In this document: positions 11,755 through 23,300 of the stretch, in pieces
How positions within the stretch are numbered: position 1 is the stretch's first letter
Layout of the letters: each line of letters starts with the position of its first letter
From: Ricordea florida
Taxonomy: Eukaryota > Cnidaria > Anthozoa > Corallimorpharia > Ricordeidae
NCBI GenBank assembly: GCA_949710005.1
Contig: OX453272.1
Location: forward strand, 3,427,633-3,491,632
Length of the DNA stretch: 64,000 nt
Direction of reading: 5' to 3'
Notes under the pieces: generated by a model
Seen by the model: only the letters and a program-made list of their open reading frames with translations
The model's database searches: none
What the model was told of the DNA's origin: nothing
Made by a program: the position numbers and the translations under genes

Positions 11755-11979
11755 AATGCTTTTTACTAAGAAAAGAAACCCGGGTTAAAATTTAACCCTG
11801 GATTAGCGCTAATCGGCCTTCGAACAACCGGCCCCTATTGAGTTAATACCAAGCTGATCAGAAGAGTGTAGCTTATGTTGTCCATCTGTTGAACAACTGG
11901 GGCGGTAATCAAGAACCTCGGTGGTTTTAATGAGTAGTTCGAATATTATATAAGGTGCCAGTTGTAAGTATCAACTCAC

Positions 11980-12348
11980 CTCATCTGGAAAGTCGTATGC
12001 TCTCCTTTTCTCGTAGTGGTCACATTGCCAGCTTCTTCAAGAGGCCGAAATGGCCCGGACTGGGTGATAACTCAACTCGAGTCACCTAGATCTCTGGGAA
12101 AGAAAACTGTGCTAAAACGGCGTTAGTATCGACACACCAGCACAAAGTTAGACGAGAAAATCACAAGTCCATAACCTACCGCCTCCTGTCTCAACGATCA
12201 ATGATACTGAAGATTCGCGGGAAAGCACTAGCCCCTCACGTGGAGGGAGTAGGTATGGATTGGGCGGGGTCGCCACTCCCCGAGAGGTGAGTGTGACGTT
12301 AGCCCTCTCGTCATCCGAGGACGCCACCACCTCATCCTGCCCGTGCAG
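11980..12348 (-). CDS. Possible two-exon fragment of an unrecognised minus-strand gene
   Basis: On the minus strand a good acceptor (CTCTTTCAG) precedes a 169-base open exon (12348 down to 12180) that ends at a GTAGGT donor. It contains SSDDERANVTLTSRG and PPREGLVLSRESSVSLIVE. A second open segment (about 12070 down to 11980, with GPFRPLEEAGNV and GEHTTFQMR) ends at a strong GTGAGT donor and is in phase, although its acceptor is weak. Composition looks coding. No family is recognised and the gene ends are not defined. Confidence 0.3.
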
Positions 12349-13400
12349 CTGAAAGAGAATTATTGCATCACTGAAGTGTTGCTGGGGGGTGTGTCGCCTC
12401 CGCAACACCAACTGGTGGGGGAGGAGCGTTGCTCGACGAGTCCGACAACGGCTGCGAAACAGGCTAATTTATCCATGTCCTCCAGTTTTGTCGAAACTGT
12501 GGTCTTCAGTTGCGGCAACTGAAAGAGAGAAGACTAGAGATGTATTGCAACAAACGCCTGATACAGGAAAAAGAAATATTGAACTTGATGTGAACGTTAC
12601 TATTTTCTGGCAATCGAGAAGGGGGAACGCATTTGCCTATTTTTCTTTTGTTTTGGTGTTTCTGGGGTTTACCTAATTGTATAAAGCGTCTTTTAAAGTC
12701 TTCCTTAATGACATACTCGTCCTCAAGGATATGGAGTCTCTGGCTTGATTTTATTATGGACACACTCATGGTTGGTGCTCAATCTTAAGATGATTATAAA
12801 ACAGTGGAAATTTACTGGTCATGCCCTATCCCTACCCTGATGCACCATCTCTACCACCACCCGACCTCCCCCCCCGTTCACACTTCCACACACACACGCC
12901 ACATTTTTCATTAATTTAACTGATAGGTAAACATTACCGGTACATGTAAGAAAAAAGAGGTTGGAAGTACAATAAGTAGAGACAGTGATAGTAGTAGTGT
13001 AGAAGCAAATAGTTTGCGTTTTACTGGGTTCAAGAGAGTTATCTGGGACCAGGTGGATGTAGTGAAGTAGTTATTCGAGGAGTGAGTATTAGTGGTGTAA
13101 ACAATAGTTGTATTAGTGGTGGTAAATGGCTAACGGTGCCATTAGTTGTAGTCATAGTGCTACATAAGGAGTAATCAGTCATTGACGTCGTACCCGTATT
13201 GGTAGTAGCAGTAGAAGTATCAGTAGCAGTAATCATAGTGAAAGCCTTAAGGGCGGTCGAAGTCGCAGTAACAGTGGTAACAGCACAATCACCAGTAGAA
13301 GCAGTGATAGTTGTGGTGGTAGTTGTTAGTCAGTGACAACGGCAATGGTAGTTGCAGTGGCAGTGGTAGTTGCAGGGACAGTGGTAGTATAGGGGTCAGT
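12349..13400. other. No gene recognised; degenerate GT/AG-rich sequence before the minisatellite
   Basis: Open frames on both strands around 12389-12769 are unsupported. From about 13030 the sequence becomes a degenerate mix of AGT/GTA triplets resembling the minisatellite that follows, probably its decayed edge. Confidence 0.45.
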
Positions 13401-14104
13401 GGTAGTAGTGGCAGTGGTGTGGTAGTGGTAGTGGTAGTAGTGGCAGTGGTGTGGTAGTAGTAGTGGTAGTAGTGGCAGTGGTGTGGTAGTAGTAGTGGTA
13501 GTAGTGGCAGTGGTGTGGTAGTAGTAGTGGTAGTAGTGGCAGTGGTGTGGTAGTGGTAGTGGTAGTAGTGGCAGTGGTGTGGTAGTAGTAGTGGTAGTAG
13601 TGGCAGTGGTGTGGTAGTAGTAGTGGTAGTAGTGGCAGTGGTGTGGTAGTAGTAGTGGTAGTAGTGGCAGTGGTGTGGTAGTAGTAGTGGTAGTAGTGGC
13701 AGTGGTGTGGTAGTAGTAGTGGTAGTAGTGGCAGTGGTGTGGTAGTAGTAGTGGTAGTAGTGGCAGTGGTGTGGTAGTAGTAGTGGTAGTAGTGGCAGTG
13801 GTGTGGTAGTAGTAGTGGTAGTAGTGGCAGTGGTGTGGTAGTAGTAGTGGTAGTAGTGGCAGTGGTGTGGTAGTAGTAGTGGTAGTAGTGGCAGTGGTGT
13901 GGTAGTGGTAGTGGTAGTAGTGGCAGTGGTGTGGTAGTGGTAGTGGTAGTAGTGGCAGTGGTGTGGTAGTGGTAGTGGTAGTAGTGGCAGTGGTGTGGTA
14001 GTAGTAGTGGTAGTAGTGGCAGTGGTGTGGTAGTGGTAGTGGTAGTAGTGGCAGTGGTGTGGTAGTGGTAGTGGTAGTAGTGGCAGTGGTGTGGTAGTGG
14101 TAGT
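13401..14104. repeat. 32-bp minisatellite, 22 copies
   Basis: Units start exactly every 32 bases from 13401. Each begins GGTAGTAGTGGCAGTGGTGT and continues GGTAGTRGTAGT. I see variation only at unit position 27 (R). Because 32 is not divisible by 3, all three frames stay open and give long spurious Thr/Pro-Leu/His-Tyr proteins on the minus strand. Confidence 0.95.
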
Positions 14105-14764
14105 GGCAGGCACAGTGACAATGGTAGTGGCGGTGGTAGTAGTGGTTAGTGGCATTTGGCAGTGTTAATGGCATTGTTAGTAGCAGAAGCATTAATAGTA
14201 ACAGCATTAATTAAGCGATGTAACAAAGTATGTTCACTCAGCTCCTCTCGCCTGTTCGTTTCTTTCACACATTCGTTTTTAAGTCACCCTAATAAGAAAG
14301 CATCGCAAACGTATCATTGATTTTTCGCCACTAACTTTCAACTCATTTTTCATCTCTCTCAACGCGCAAATACTCTGATGCGAACACCTTACATGTCGTA
14401 ACTCGTGTGTGACAAGTAAAGGAGATAGGAGACAGTGCAAACGTGCTGGCCTCTACAACATCGTTTTTCTGTCCCATCCAGGTGTAGAGGACACTTGTTC
14501 TGGACAGGTACATTTTCATTTTTCACAAAGCAGAAGCCATTATGGGTTTCTATGTTTTGTCCAATTCAAACCGTCATGGCCTAAGATGGTACAAAAAAGA
14601 TGACACAATACAAAGTAGAGTCCTCCAAGCTTGTATGTAGAACAAACTTGACTCAGTGACTTAAACACGATGAAATTTTTAAAGAATCCTGCAAGTTGGG
14701 TAAAGCAAGTGAACATAGGGTGACTGTTTCCTTCCATGAGCTGGTTGCAGCATGCGTTCTTCAG
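14105..14764. other. Degenerate edge of the minisatellite, then no recognised gene
   Basis: The triplet-rich decay continues to about 14215. The rest contains only short unsupported frames. Confidence 0.4.
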
Positions 14765-14998
14765 CTAATTCTGGAAAGCCCCAAGAAGCAGTCTAGCCAG
14801 AACCACATGCAAAAAGGGAATCCTAAATTGGAGACCATTTTTCAGTAATGGGGCATTATTATGTAGCCAGATGCTCGCCATTGCAACGCCCTTAAGGCGT
14901 GGATCACTGCGCACCAAGGACAAGAGTTTCCGAGGCACTTGGTTTTTCTCCCCAGTCCACTCACTGATTTGACACTTCTTCAGTCCATGAGCGTTCAC
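14765..14998 (-). CDS. Possible coding exon of an unrecognised minus-strand gene
   Basis: A frame containing ISEWTGEKNQVPRKLLSLVR and DPRLKGVAMASIWLHNNAP looks like ordinary soluble-protein sequence rather than noise. It ends at a stop near 14765. No family is recognised; it could also be a processed gene fragment. Splice boundaries were not determined. Confidence 0.25.
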   Translation of the reverse strand: MNAHGLKKCQISEWTGEKNQVPRKLLSLVRSDPRLKGVAMASIWLHNNAPLLKNGLQFRIPFLHVVLARLLLGAFQN

Positions 14999-15414
14999 TG
15001 ATTAAGACGTGTTAAAACAAAAAGAAAAGAAACAAAAAATTGAAAATTAAGACCACAGTACTCGGGAGTTAAGACGCGTGCTATATTCAAACCTAGCTCT
15101 CAAACCTTGCGCTCTGTTGAAATGCTTCCGGTCAATCTGTTGAATGAAATAGTTGCGATCATCATCCAGTGACTCACTTTTGAGCAAAAAAACAAATTTA
15201 CAATATCATCAAGCTACCACGATGAATTGCAATTTATTTCATAACAATGAAATAGTCGCGATCGTTGCAAAAAAAGCGTAAGGTCCATACTGGAACTTTA
15301 TATGAATAAAAAAGCTAGACAAATATCTCCACAGTATGAATCGAACATTTTAGTTCAATAGAGTGTTCATTATTATGTATTTTCTGCAAACGCGCCTAGA
15401 TCGCTAAACCATTT

Positions 15415-15516
15415 TGAACCCTTTCACTCCCAAGAGTGACTTTATAGATTTCACTCTGTCTAACGTCAGACGATTTTACTCGTCAAATGGAGACCCCTTG
15501 GGAGTGAAAGGGTTAA
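15415..15516. mobile_element. piggyBac-type MITE (family B copy 1, inverted orientation)
   Basis: A 102-bp unit with ends CCCTTTCACTCCCAAG and CTTGGGAGTGAAAGGG. The right flank is TTAA; the left is TGAA (one mutation). It contains GACGATTTTACTCGTC. Same family as 40981-41082 and 51615-51716, but reversed. Confidence 0.8.
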
Positions 15517-15719
15517 TCGTATCAAATTTCACACGGAAAAGGAAACCTGTACCATCTTTTTGGTAATTTGCGAATTATGTAGATATGTCTAAGTTCAATG
15601 CCATAATAGCAACAAATAAAAGCAGGGATATTATACCAAATGCGAGACAGTTTGCCTCTATCTTCTAATATATAATGAATTGGTCAGCGGTTCATCTTAC
15701 CCTTCTCAGTAGGAAAATC

Positions 15720-16160
15720 TGGACAGCTTAAGTGGCCAATCAGGATGCTTCTTTGGGGCAACCTGCGTTTACTGCCATAATAATATATTAAAATATTCAA
15801 CGCGCTGATTGGCTGAGAGCACTTCAATTAATCCCAGACAATGCAGCGAGTTGAAATTGACAGCAGAAATTTGAAGTTGAATTTTTGCATATTTCCTATT
15901 AACAAGTAATGAAATAATCTCGACTGTAATTTTGTATAAATAAGCACTCGTAAATTTTTCAATCGCAACACTCGCCCTACAGGCTGGTGCCATTTTTTCA
16001 TTCTTTTGACTTGGGCTCATTTATTTCAAATTGCAATTGGACAGTTTCATTTCTAAACCAATTATTGCAGTAATTTCGATCTAAACCAGCCAATCACAAA
16101 ATTGACTAGTAGTATTCGCTAGCTTTGTCAACAATAAGTTCCTTTATATTACCTGCAGGG
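15720..16160. other. Sequence with paired CCAATCA boxes, possible palindrome-capped element remnant
   Basis: CCAATCAG near 15735, its inverse CTGATTGG near 15808, an AATAATATATT end near 15778 and another CCAATCA near 16089 resemble the ends of the palindrome-capped elements. No large palindrome remains. Confidence 0.25.
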
Positions 16161-16403
16161 CTTTGGCGTCTTCCAAATTGGTGGAATTCTAAAAGACTGT
16201 TTGATATGATGGTATGAAATGATGCGATAATTTCTCTATTTTTCAGTAGGATACATGCCTGTGGCAATCCCAGTTAAATTGGGGTTAGCTCAGCTTGTGG
16301 TAGTGTTTGTAAGCGTGTCAAACATCGTAAACTCAAATTTGCTTGAAATTACAAAAACGTCGCCAAGACAGAGGAAGTAGAAAACAATTCGGCATAATTC
16401 AAG

Positions 16404-16560
16404 ATCAAGATCACACATATCATGGCACTTCAAAGAAACAGATGAGTCCACTCTGGACAAGGGTTTATCGGCTCCTTTGATGTGCCATGATCCAGAGTGA
16501 TCTCGGGTCACAAATCCTGATCAGGATCATACCAAAGGAACGTACCCTTTCGCACATTGA
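16404..16560. repeat. Foldback repeat, family C copy 1
   Basis: Contains ATCATGGCAC and its inverse TGTGCCATGAT, followed by GATCAGGATCATACCAAAGG. The same arrangement occurs at 22190-22330, so this is a dispersed element. Confidence 0.6.
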
Positions 16561-17290
16561 TAAAATCAAAATGTAAAAAAAAGAAAATCCTTATAAATAT
16601 GAAATAATATATAAATAACAATTAAATATTTTTAACAAATATGTGAGTGAAAACACATACCAAAGTAAATGAAACCGCACATGCAAACACTGTCTGGTAG
16701 GTTTCTTTGCTGTTCTATACACTGAAAAACACGTAAAAGAGCTTCGTTGTAACTTTCTTGAAGACGTATAACGGCCAAATTCGCATGAAAATTTGAATGA
16801 ACCAGAAACAATTTTATCACTTTTATAAATTTGAGAGAAAAATGACAACAACAAGTCTGCCCCAAACAGTACAATAACGATTTTTTTTTCACAATTTACG
16901 CTGTAAGAATTAGCAAAACTGGTTTCCATCGAAAGTGACGGCTGTTGAAACAATCAATCACTCCTTGATAAAAGAAACTGATGAAAATTATACTTACTTT
17001 TGACTTTCAAGTTTTTGTTTTTCAAGTTTTCCTTCCATTAGCAGTAAAAGTGAACGCAGTCGACTTAACTGACTACCTAATTATTATTGTGACGCCATCA
17101 ACTGGTTGACAGTTTAAGAAATGCTAAACGTGCAGCGTGCAACCATCGAATTTATGGACGCACGCGAGAGGTAGCTAAGCACGAGATGCTCTATGCACAG
17201 CCGAGAACATCTCTAGCTTCTTTTATAACATAAGACTTCACAAATTTACAATCTAATGGCAGCATGCAATTCTTGTGAAAATGGATCGCG
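16561..17290. other. No gene recognised
   Basis: Only overlapping short minus-strand frames (16591-16953, 16632-16892) without domains. Confidence 0.4.
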
Positions 17291-17340
17291 CGTCTTAGCC
17301 AATCATAGCGCGCGCTTTCCCAAAGCTATGTTATAATTAG

Positions 17341-17377
17341 CAATTATTCCACGAAATCGAGTCGTATATGAGCTAAT

Positions 17378-17410
<33 letters not shown>

Positions 17411-17984
17411 AGCTCATATACGACTCGATTTCGTGGAATAATTGTTTTATTATATCTCCAAACCCTCGCTTATGAGACACTGGATTTAGTTTGTACGACA
17501 AGAATATTGTCGACATATTGTAGAGCCGATGTGTAAAAAAGTTTCAAACACGAGTCTGGCTCGTTTTTAAACATCTCTTTAGTGTACTTGCCAATTTTTT
17601 TTCGAGTTAGCAAATTAGTTTGAGAATTTTAAAGTGGAGAAAGTAGGCAGAAATAAAATAAAAACTCAGTTTACGGGCTTCACAGATCTTTCAAAATGGC
17701 GGCTGTTTGTAAGAGTTTCACTTTCGTTCGTAGTCTGACAATTTCGCAATATAATTTGCTCACTTACCGTCGAATAATTTCATTCCATATTTATTTGCTT
17801 CGGTAGTATTTTTTTGGTGGATGATTTTTAAGCAAGACTTGAATTTCTCCCTCTCTAATTCAAGAAATCATCCCTCCATGATGGCCGTTTTCCGTGCCAA
17901 TGGTATATGAGCTGATATACTATGAGTAGGGAACCAATCAGAGCGCGCGTTTGCTCATATACAAGGGTTGCAGATATAATAAGA
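17341..17984. mobile_element. Palindrome-capped element H3
   Basis: A 104-bp palindrome (17341-17444, outer word CAATTATTCC, inner words GTATATGAGCTAATAGCC) abuts the inverted end TTTTATTATATCTCC. The opposite end is GCAGATATAATAAGA near 17970-17984. A CCAATCA box (17934-17940) lies next to an inner inverted pair TATATGAGC/GCTCATATA, which repeats the core of the outer palindrome. Another CCAATCA (17299-17305) and a GTTATAATTAG end lie just left of the palindrome. No coding frame. Confidence 0.55.
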
Positions 17985-17987
17985 CAT

Positions 17988-18170
17988 GTTATTATATGGC
18001 AAAGCCAGTCTTAGGCAAATCCCTGTACTCTGATTGGTTCTTTCTCCATCAGGATTTTGCAGTACGGACCATTTCCATGGAAACGGTCCAACCCGTGTAT
18101 TTTTGTTTCAGAAATAGAGTGCCATATAATAAACAACTTACTAACCGAGCTTGCTCGGTTAGTAAGTTGT
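17988..18170. mobile_element. Palindrome-capped element H4, abutting H3
   Basis: Body ends GTTATTATATGGC and GCCATATAATAAAC are inverted repeats. Inside are CTGATTGG near 18029 and an inner hairpin GGACC...GGTCC around TTTCCATGGAAA. A perfect palindrome with 18-bp arms (18133-18170, ACAACTTACTAACCGAGC) caps the right side. Only three bases separate it from H3. Confidence 0.5.
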
Positions 18171-19319
18171 TATTATAATCCCTCTTGTCACCCACTTGTA
18201 ACGTGCCAACCTGCCTCGGTCCCAGTGTATCTCCTTTGTGAAAGTGAACTAACCTGTGCCAAGAAGACCACAGCTCGTCTGTCAGCAGAAAAAGCTGTTT
18301 ACAGGCTGTCAAAAGAATCATCTTTTTTTTTAATAAAGATGGGAAGAAATTGGGTGCTTGCATCGTTGAGATTAGACGCCTTTGTGTTTGATAAAGTAAC
18401 ACCAGCCAGGAACCCACACGTGATATAAACGTCGGGGCAAAGGTGGCAAAGAATACCCTACCCCCATCCGCGCGTTCAGCTGAATACAGTCTCTTACTGC
18501 ATAATTCAGCATTTCTTTTATTTGCGTATCTGGTGTAACATTTTTGGAATTTCCAATTATTTATCCCCTTCAAGTTCAATTTCGTTTTATTCACCCTTAC
18601 CAAAATAACTCTGTTTTTCATGGAATCATGGAAAAACGAAACAAACAGTGTCAGGAGGTATGTGCGGCAAATGGAGCAGACCTCTGGGTTAATCCACACC
18701 ACACACGTCTAATAGCAGCTGCGAAAAGTCAAATTAATCCAAAACTAGGAGCCGTCCCTCCCAATAAAACCTGTTACAGGGCATTGATTAATTAATGCCG
18801 ATGAACAGTCACAGTTAATTTAAAAAAGCTTTTCGAGCAAACAAGCAAATAGGAGTAAGTAGTAAATAAAGTTCATGTCTAATATCAAAGAGCAAAAGTT
18901 TATTTTTAATATTATGATAATTTTAATAATATTCTCTAAACGTTTTTTATCCTTATTACTTGATTTATTATTATTAAAACTGATTCCCAAATATACATCT
19001 GATGCCACTAACTCACTTGCTCAGTCGGTCATAGTAAGTTTTTGACAATAGTCTGAACCAGGAGCCCGTATCTGAACCGATTTTTGTATTGTTCAAATGA
19101 TATTGATCTTCTCAACGAAAGTGAAACAACACCAGAAAAAAACTTCGTTCTTTCAACGCGAACTTATTTCCGTTTGAATCTGAAAGCCTTTACTTTAAGG
19201 GGTTATCACCTATGCGTTGTTTCAACGGGATGCAACTTTCGCTTTTAGTTAAGCCCGACTTAGGGAACTCCAAGGGATGTTAATTCCATTTTGTCCGATT
19301 TAAAACAACTTTTGACACA
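18171..19319. other. No gene recognised
   Basis: The long minus frame 18049-18702 runs through H4 and has no domain, so it is considered spurious. AT-rich otherwise. Confidence 0.4.
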
Positions 19320-19433
19320 AGTAGTAAGGATTTGGGCATCCTGACACGTTTACAAAATCATCCTGGATCAATTTTAAAAATATTATGCCAGAAGATTTTG
19401 TAAACGTGCCAGGATGCCCAAATCCTTACTACT
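19320..19433. mobile_element. Foldback MITE
   Basis: Arms of about 41 bp: AGTAGTAAGGATTTGGGCAT at the left and its inverse at the right, also sharing GTTTACAAAATC, around a loop of about 30 bases. No target duplication was recognised. Confidence 0.7.
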
Positions 19434-20107
19434 CTGAAAATCGGCGTACCGTGAATTATAAATTGCTAATATTGCCCCAAAAAAGTTACAAAGGATGCCG
19501 GTAAACCTGCCAGGGCCGTGGCTTGGCCTTATTGCGCAAATGCGCGCATACTTTCCGTTATGGAACTCAACTCACTTCCGTCATTTCCGTACAAACAGGC
19601 ATCCGCTACGTTGCCCCTGTGTAACTTTACGCTTTGAACGGGGAAAAGCGAAAGACGAGCCTATCATTCACAAATTCTTGATTCGGTTTCTGGTTTTAGA
19701 TCGGAAGAAAATAGTCCTCTATATTTAGATATTGTACTGGCTGGATAAACAGTTACAAGGTTGATTTTTAAGAGAAATGAAAAGAACGAAGAAAACAAGT
19801 GTATGGCTCTAATGGTCATGAGGCGTTCCCGGAAGGCGGAAGTCGGTGGACAAGGGAATAGAAATGGTGTGTTTTCTTTCTTAAGAAAAATTTAGTAAAC
19901 GTCCTTAGCTCTTACGTAAAAGTTTGTTAAGTTGGAAATATTTAGCGATTTTTGGTCTATTATTTTTGATAAGTAGGGTTTTCTCGGAAACAAGATTGCG
20001 CGGGAAAATTGTTTGAAATTTCTCCATGTGCAAATCACGTGTCACGTTCGAGATAAAACATGACGTCACTACCGGATTTCTCTGCGGCTTCTCGCCGAAG
20101 AGCAGCC

Positions 20108-20119
20108 ATGTTGGATTGA
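20108..20119 (+). promoter_or_regulatory. Short upstream ORF in the eIF4G leader
   Basis: ATG-TTG-GAT-stop lies 206 bases upstream of the proposed eIF4G start. It is the only ATG between there and the start codon. Whether it is in the transcript is unknown. Confidence 0.3.
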
Positions 20120-20324
20120 AAGAATTTTGATCCCTTACAATCTGTGCCGTGGAAGCATCATCAGCATACCAAAAGAGAGCTAAGAGTCCCTGGATAATCG
20201 AAAATTGTGTTGTTGCTTCTTGTTTTGTGATTTAGAATCGTTCTCAAAAGTCATAGTCCAAGGCAACGGAAGACCTTCGTGAGAGGCTTCGTTACAGCTA
20301 GCGTTCAAGAACGCTTGCGCCGCT

Positions 20325-20376
20325 ATGCAGAAGGGGAAAGGTTCTACCGCTTCCCCGCCTGCGGTAGTACTTACTG
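20325..20376 (+). CDS. EIF4G: eIF4G exon 1 (residues 1-17)
   Basis: Starts [17 protein letters not shown] and ends in phase 1 at a GTAGAT donor. The start is chosen because it joins in phase to exon 2 giving ...VVLT-APRGVP..., and no ATG lies nearer. Confidence 0.65.
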
Positions 20377-23300
20377 GTAGATCGACACAATCGTATCCTT
20401 CCAACAGTATTTTTTCACAGTTTGTTTGTGTGTAGTAAATTGTGTTTGAAGTTACCGTTATTTTGATCTCTGGTATCGGTAGCGTACCCTTTGTTGTCGT
20501 CGTCGTTGTCTTAAGGCCGGTTTTTGGTTGTATTCCTTAAATCTTTGGCTCTAGAGCCCCTCGTGGAGTACCAACTTCACAGCCAAGTAAGTCCTATTCT
20601 ACTGAGGATTTTGTTGTGTACCAGTTGATCAGTAAAACTGTGCAGTACACATTTAGTCAAAATGCTGACGTTTGTACATGAGAACTTTTCTCTTGTGATC
20701 TTGAAAGGGCAATTGACTGTTCCGTTATTAAATTCTGTTCGTCGCTTTACAGGACCAGAGGAATTCAGTCAGAGACCAGGACAAGGGTACCAGGTAAAGG
20801 AGTTTATTTCATGGTATTTACTATTTTAAGTCGAGAAACCCTGCGCGCCCGTGTCTCGTGGAATTCTGACTACGATTTGTTGCATTAGATCTGAGTCATT
20901 ATCATGATTGAGTATTTTTATTTACAGATGTTTTGATACGTCTCCAAGGAGCACTTTTCCTACGTCAACTCGAAACAAACGTTAAGAAAAGTAAATTCCA
21001 CTCAGACACCGATAGAAAACATGGCCTACGATTTTAAGTTGTTAGGAAGTGACCTTTAGAAGTTACTTCCGCCAATAATTTTTTCCCTCGAAAAGATCAT
21101 GGCTGAAAATCGCTATTGATTTGTGTGTCATGCAAAAAGTACTAACGAAAAAAGAATCGCTTATAACTGTGTTGAAATTTCTAATTCCCTTTAATGGGAT
21201 TGTATATATCGTAATTTCGAAGGAAGTTCTCGACCTCCACTTGTTTGAATCACGCGTTGCGGTTTCCTTTGTGATCAAACGTTATTTCAGCGACTTCGAA
21301 TGCTTCAATTCCTATTTTTGGGTCACACTGCCTTGTCTGTAACGAACTCCAGTCTGTTTGGACTTCGGTTCTCATTTTTTTTCCACGTTCTTCGCTCACG
21401 TGGTGGGATCGAAATGTAATTTCGTCGATTTGCGGGTTGAGCTTGTCGATAGACCGGGGGTGGGGCGACAACCTTACTGGTGGTAGAATAGATTATAACG
21501 ATCATAAAGAAGGAAGTCCTTGTACAAAACGGAGGTGTAAAATAGCTTTTCCGGATGATCATAATCAAATTTCTAAGCTCAAAGATGTGAATTTCAACCC
21601 AGTGGGAAATGATTTTGATGTAATTGAAATCAGCAACATCGAGTTTTTTTTTTTTCTGAGAAGACAGAAATTTGCATGTGGTCGTTCACTCCCAAGTATG
21701 CGCCACTCTACAGCAGTATAATTCTCGTTCTTTGCGACTGTATTTGGTTTTTTTTGTACTTTCTCGCAGACGTAAGATAAAACTGCGTATTTACTCTGGT
21801 TACGTACAAACGCTAGCGTCGCGCACTTTCTTACGCTGCGAGTCAAATCATGGTATATACCATGATCACTCGATATATATATCGAGTGATCGTTTATTTT
21901 TACAATCCGTTTGTTGGCCGTTGGTAATGTTTTCGAAGATTAAAGGTCAACTTCTTTGTGTCTGTGCTTTCTGAACGTTTTGTACCGGGACGATAACTTT
22001 GTAATATTGTGTTCTGTCTTGTTTAAGCTTGGGATCAATTTCAGGTAGACGATTTTACCATTTTCAGGCATGTAGCTGTTCGCGGCCAAAACCTGATTTC
22101 GAAGGGTGAAATGTTTCTTCGATCCATAGTCAAACTTAGTTTGTATCGGTTCTACAAAAAATTTCTGAGATACCTGGAGAACTCTTGTTTTAACCATGGA
22201 TCATGGCACATCCAAGGAACAAATGAATCCTCTCTAAACAAAGATTCATGGGTTCCTTTCATGTGCCATGATCTGAGAGATCTCGTATCACAAGTCCAGA
22301 TCCAGGTTATACCAAAGGAATGCACCCTTAGTCGATTGTTCATCCTTAATAACCCATGGTATTGGAAATCACCTGCCCCACATGACTTATGATCAAACCA
22401 AATGATTTCCCTTGCTTTTGTAATGACCATTACTGTTATGGTTAAAACAGCAAGGAAAGCTTGTAAGGATATTGATTCTCAGAGTTTAGATAGGTTTGGA
22501 AAAAGAACTATTGTTGGCATTTACTGACATTTCAACAAACTGTGCAGAAGTCTTCTTCAGAGTCAAATTCTAGACTTTACACTTGACTTCTATCCTCTCT
22601 GGTTGTTGAAACTCCAGCTAACATATATGCAACAGTTCTTTTTGAGACTATGTATTTTGGACAAGACGTGTGCACTGTTATCTATGCTTGGTGGTCTGCT
22701 GGTGTACCAAGTGTTTCTTGGTGTTTCTTTATTTTCATCATTTTTGTTTCCTGAATTTCAATTCTCTTGATGATTTTGATCCTTTTGATGTTGTTTGCTT
22801 TTGAGGACTTGGTTCCTTAATAATTTACCAATTGTTCTTATTACTGCTTGGATATTGGGATCGCCAGGGTTAATTGTGAAGGTTACAAATTACATTTTAA
22901 GACATGATGAACTTGCTTTAAGTGTCTGTTTTTGGTTGAACAACAGAACATGCCAGGCCTACCACAGGCAATGGTCATGACACCAGGGTCTTTTCATGGA
23001 CAGTTACAGACGCAGGCACAACCCCGTCTCGCAAACCAGCAATCTTACTATCAAGGAAGACCAATGCGGATCCCTAGGGGTCCCCCACCAACCACTCCTA
23101 TGTATTCTTCGCCTCCTGGTGGACACATGATACCCATGATTCCATCTGGTGGACCATTTATTCATCAACAACAGAATCCACAGTTTATTCCACCACCTGT
23201 AAGTTTTGTTTCCATTACCTCAAATGTTTGATTTTATTTAAATGATTTTCTTGCATGTCATGGCCTTCTGTGTTGTCTAAGCTGACAAAAACAACGAAAT

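Larger units (their letters stand above)
20794..22946. other. eIF4G intron 3
   Basis: Contains a perfect 28-bp palindrome at 21864-21891, a family C repeat near 22190-22330, and a fragment near 22527-22572 with TGACATTTCAACAAACTG shared with 41715-41762. Opposing short frames at 21323-21846 are unsupported. Confidence 0.6.

Noticed and set aside
13289-14207. Three long minus-strand open frames (up to 293 codons) of Thr, Pro/Leu and His/Tyr repeats
   Set aside because: They are the 32-bp minisatellite read in three frames; the unit length not being a multiple of 3 keeps every frame open.
15769-16020. An 83-codon minus frame starting MSPSQKNEKM
   Set aside because: Lies in a sequence with CCAATCA boxes and element-like ends; no domain recognised, and it is short.
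18049-18702. A 217-codon minus-strand open frame
   Set aside because: It crosses the H4 palindrome, has no domain and an opposing open frame on the other strand.
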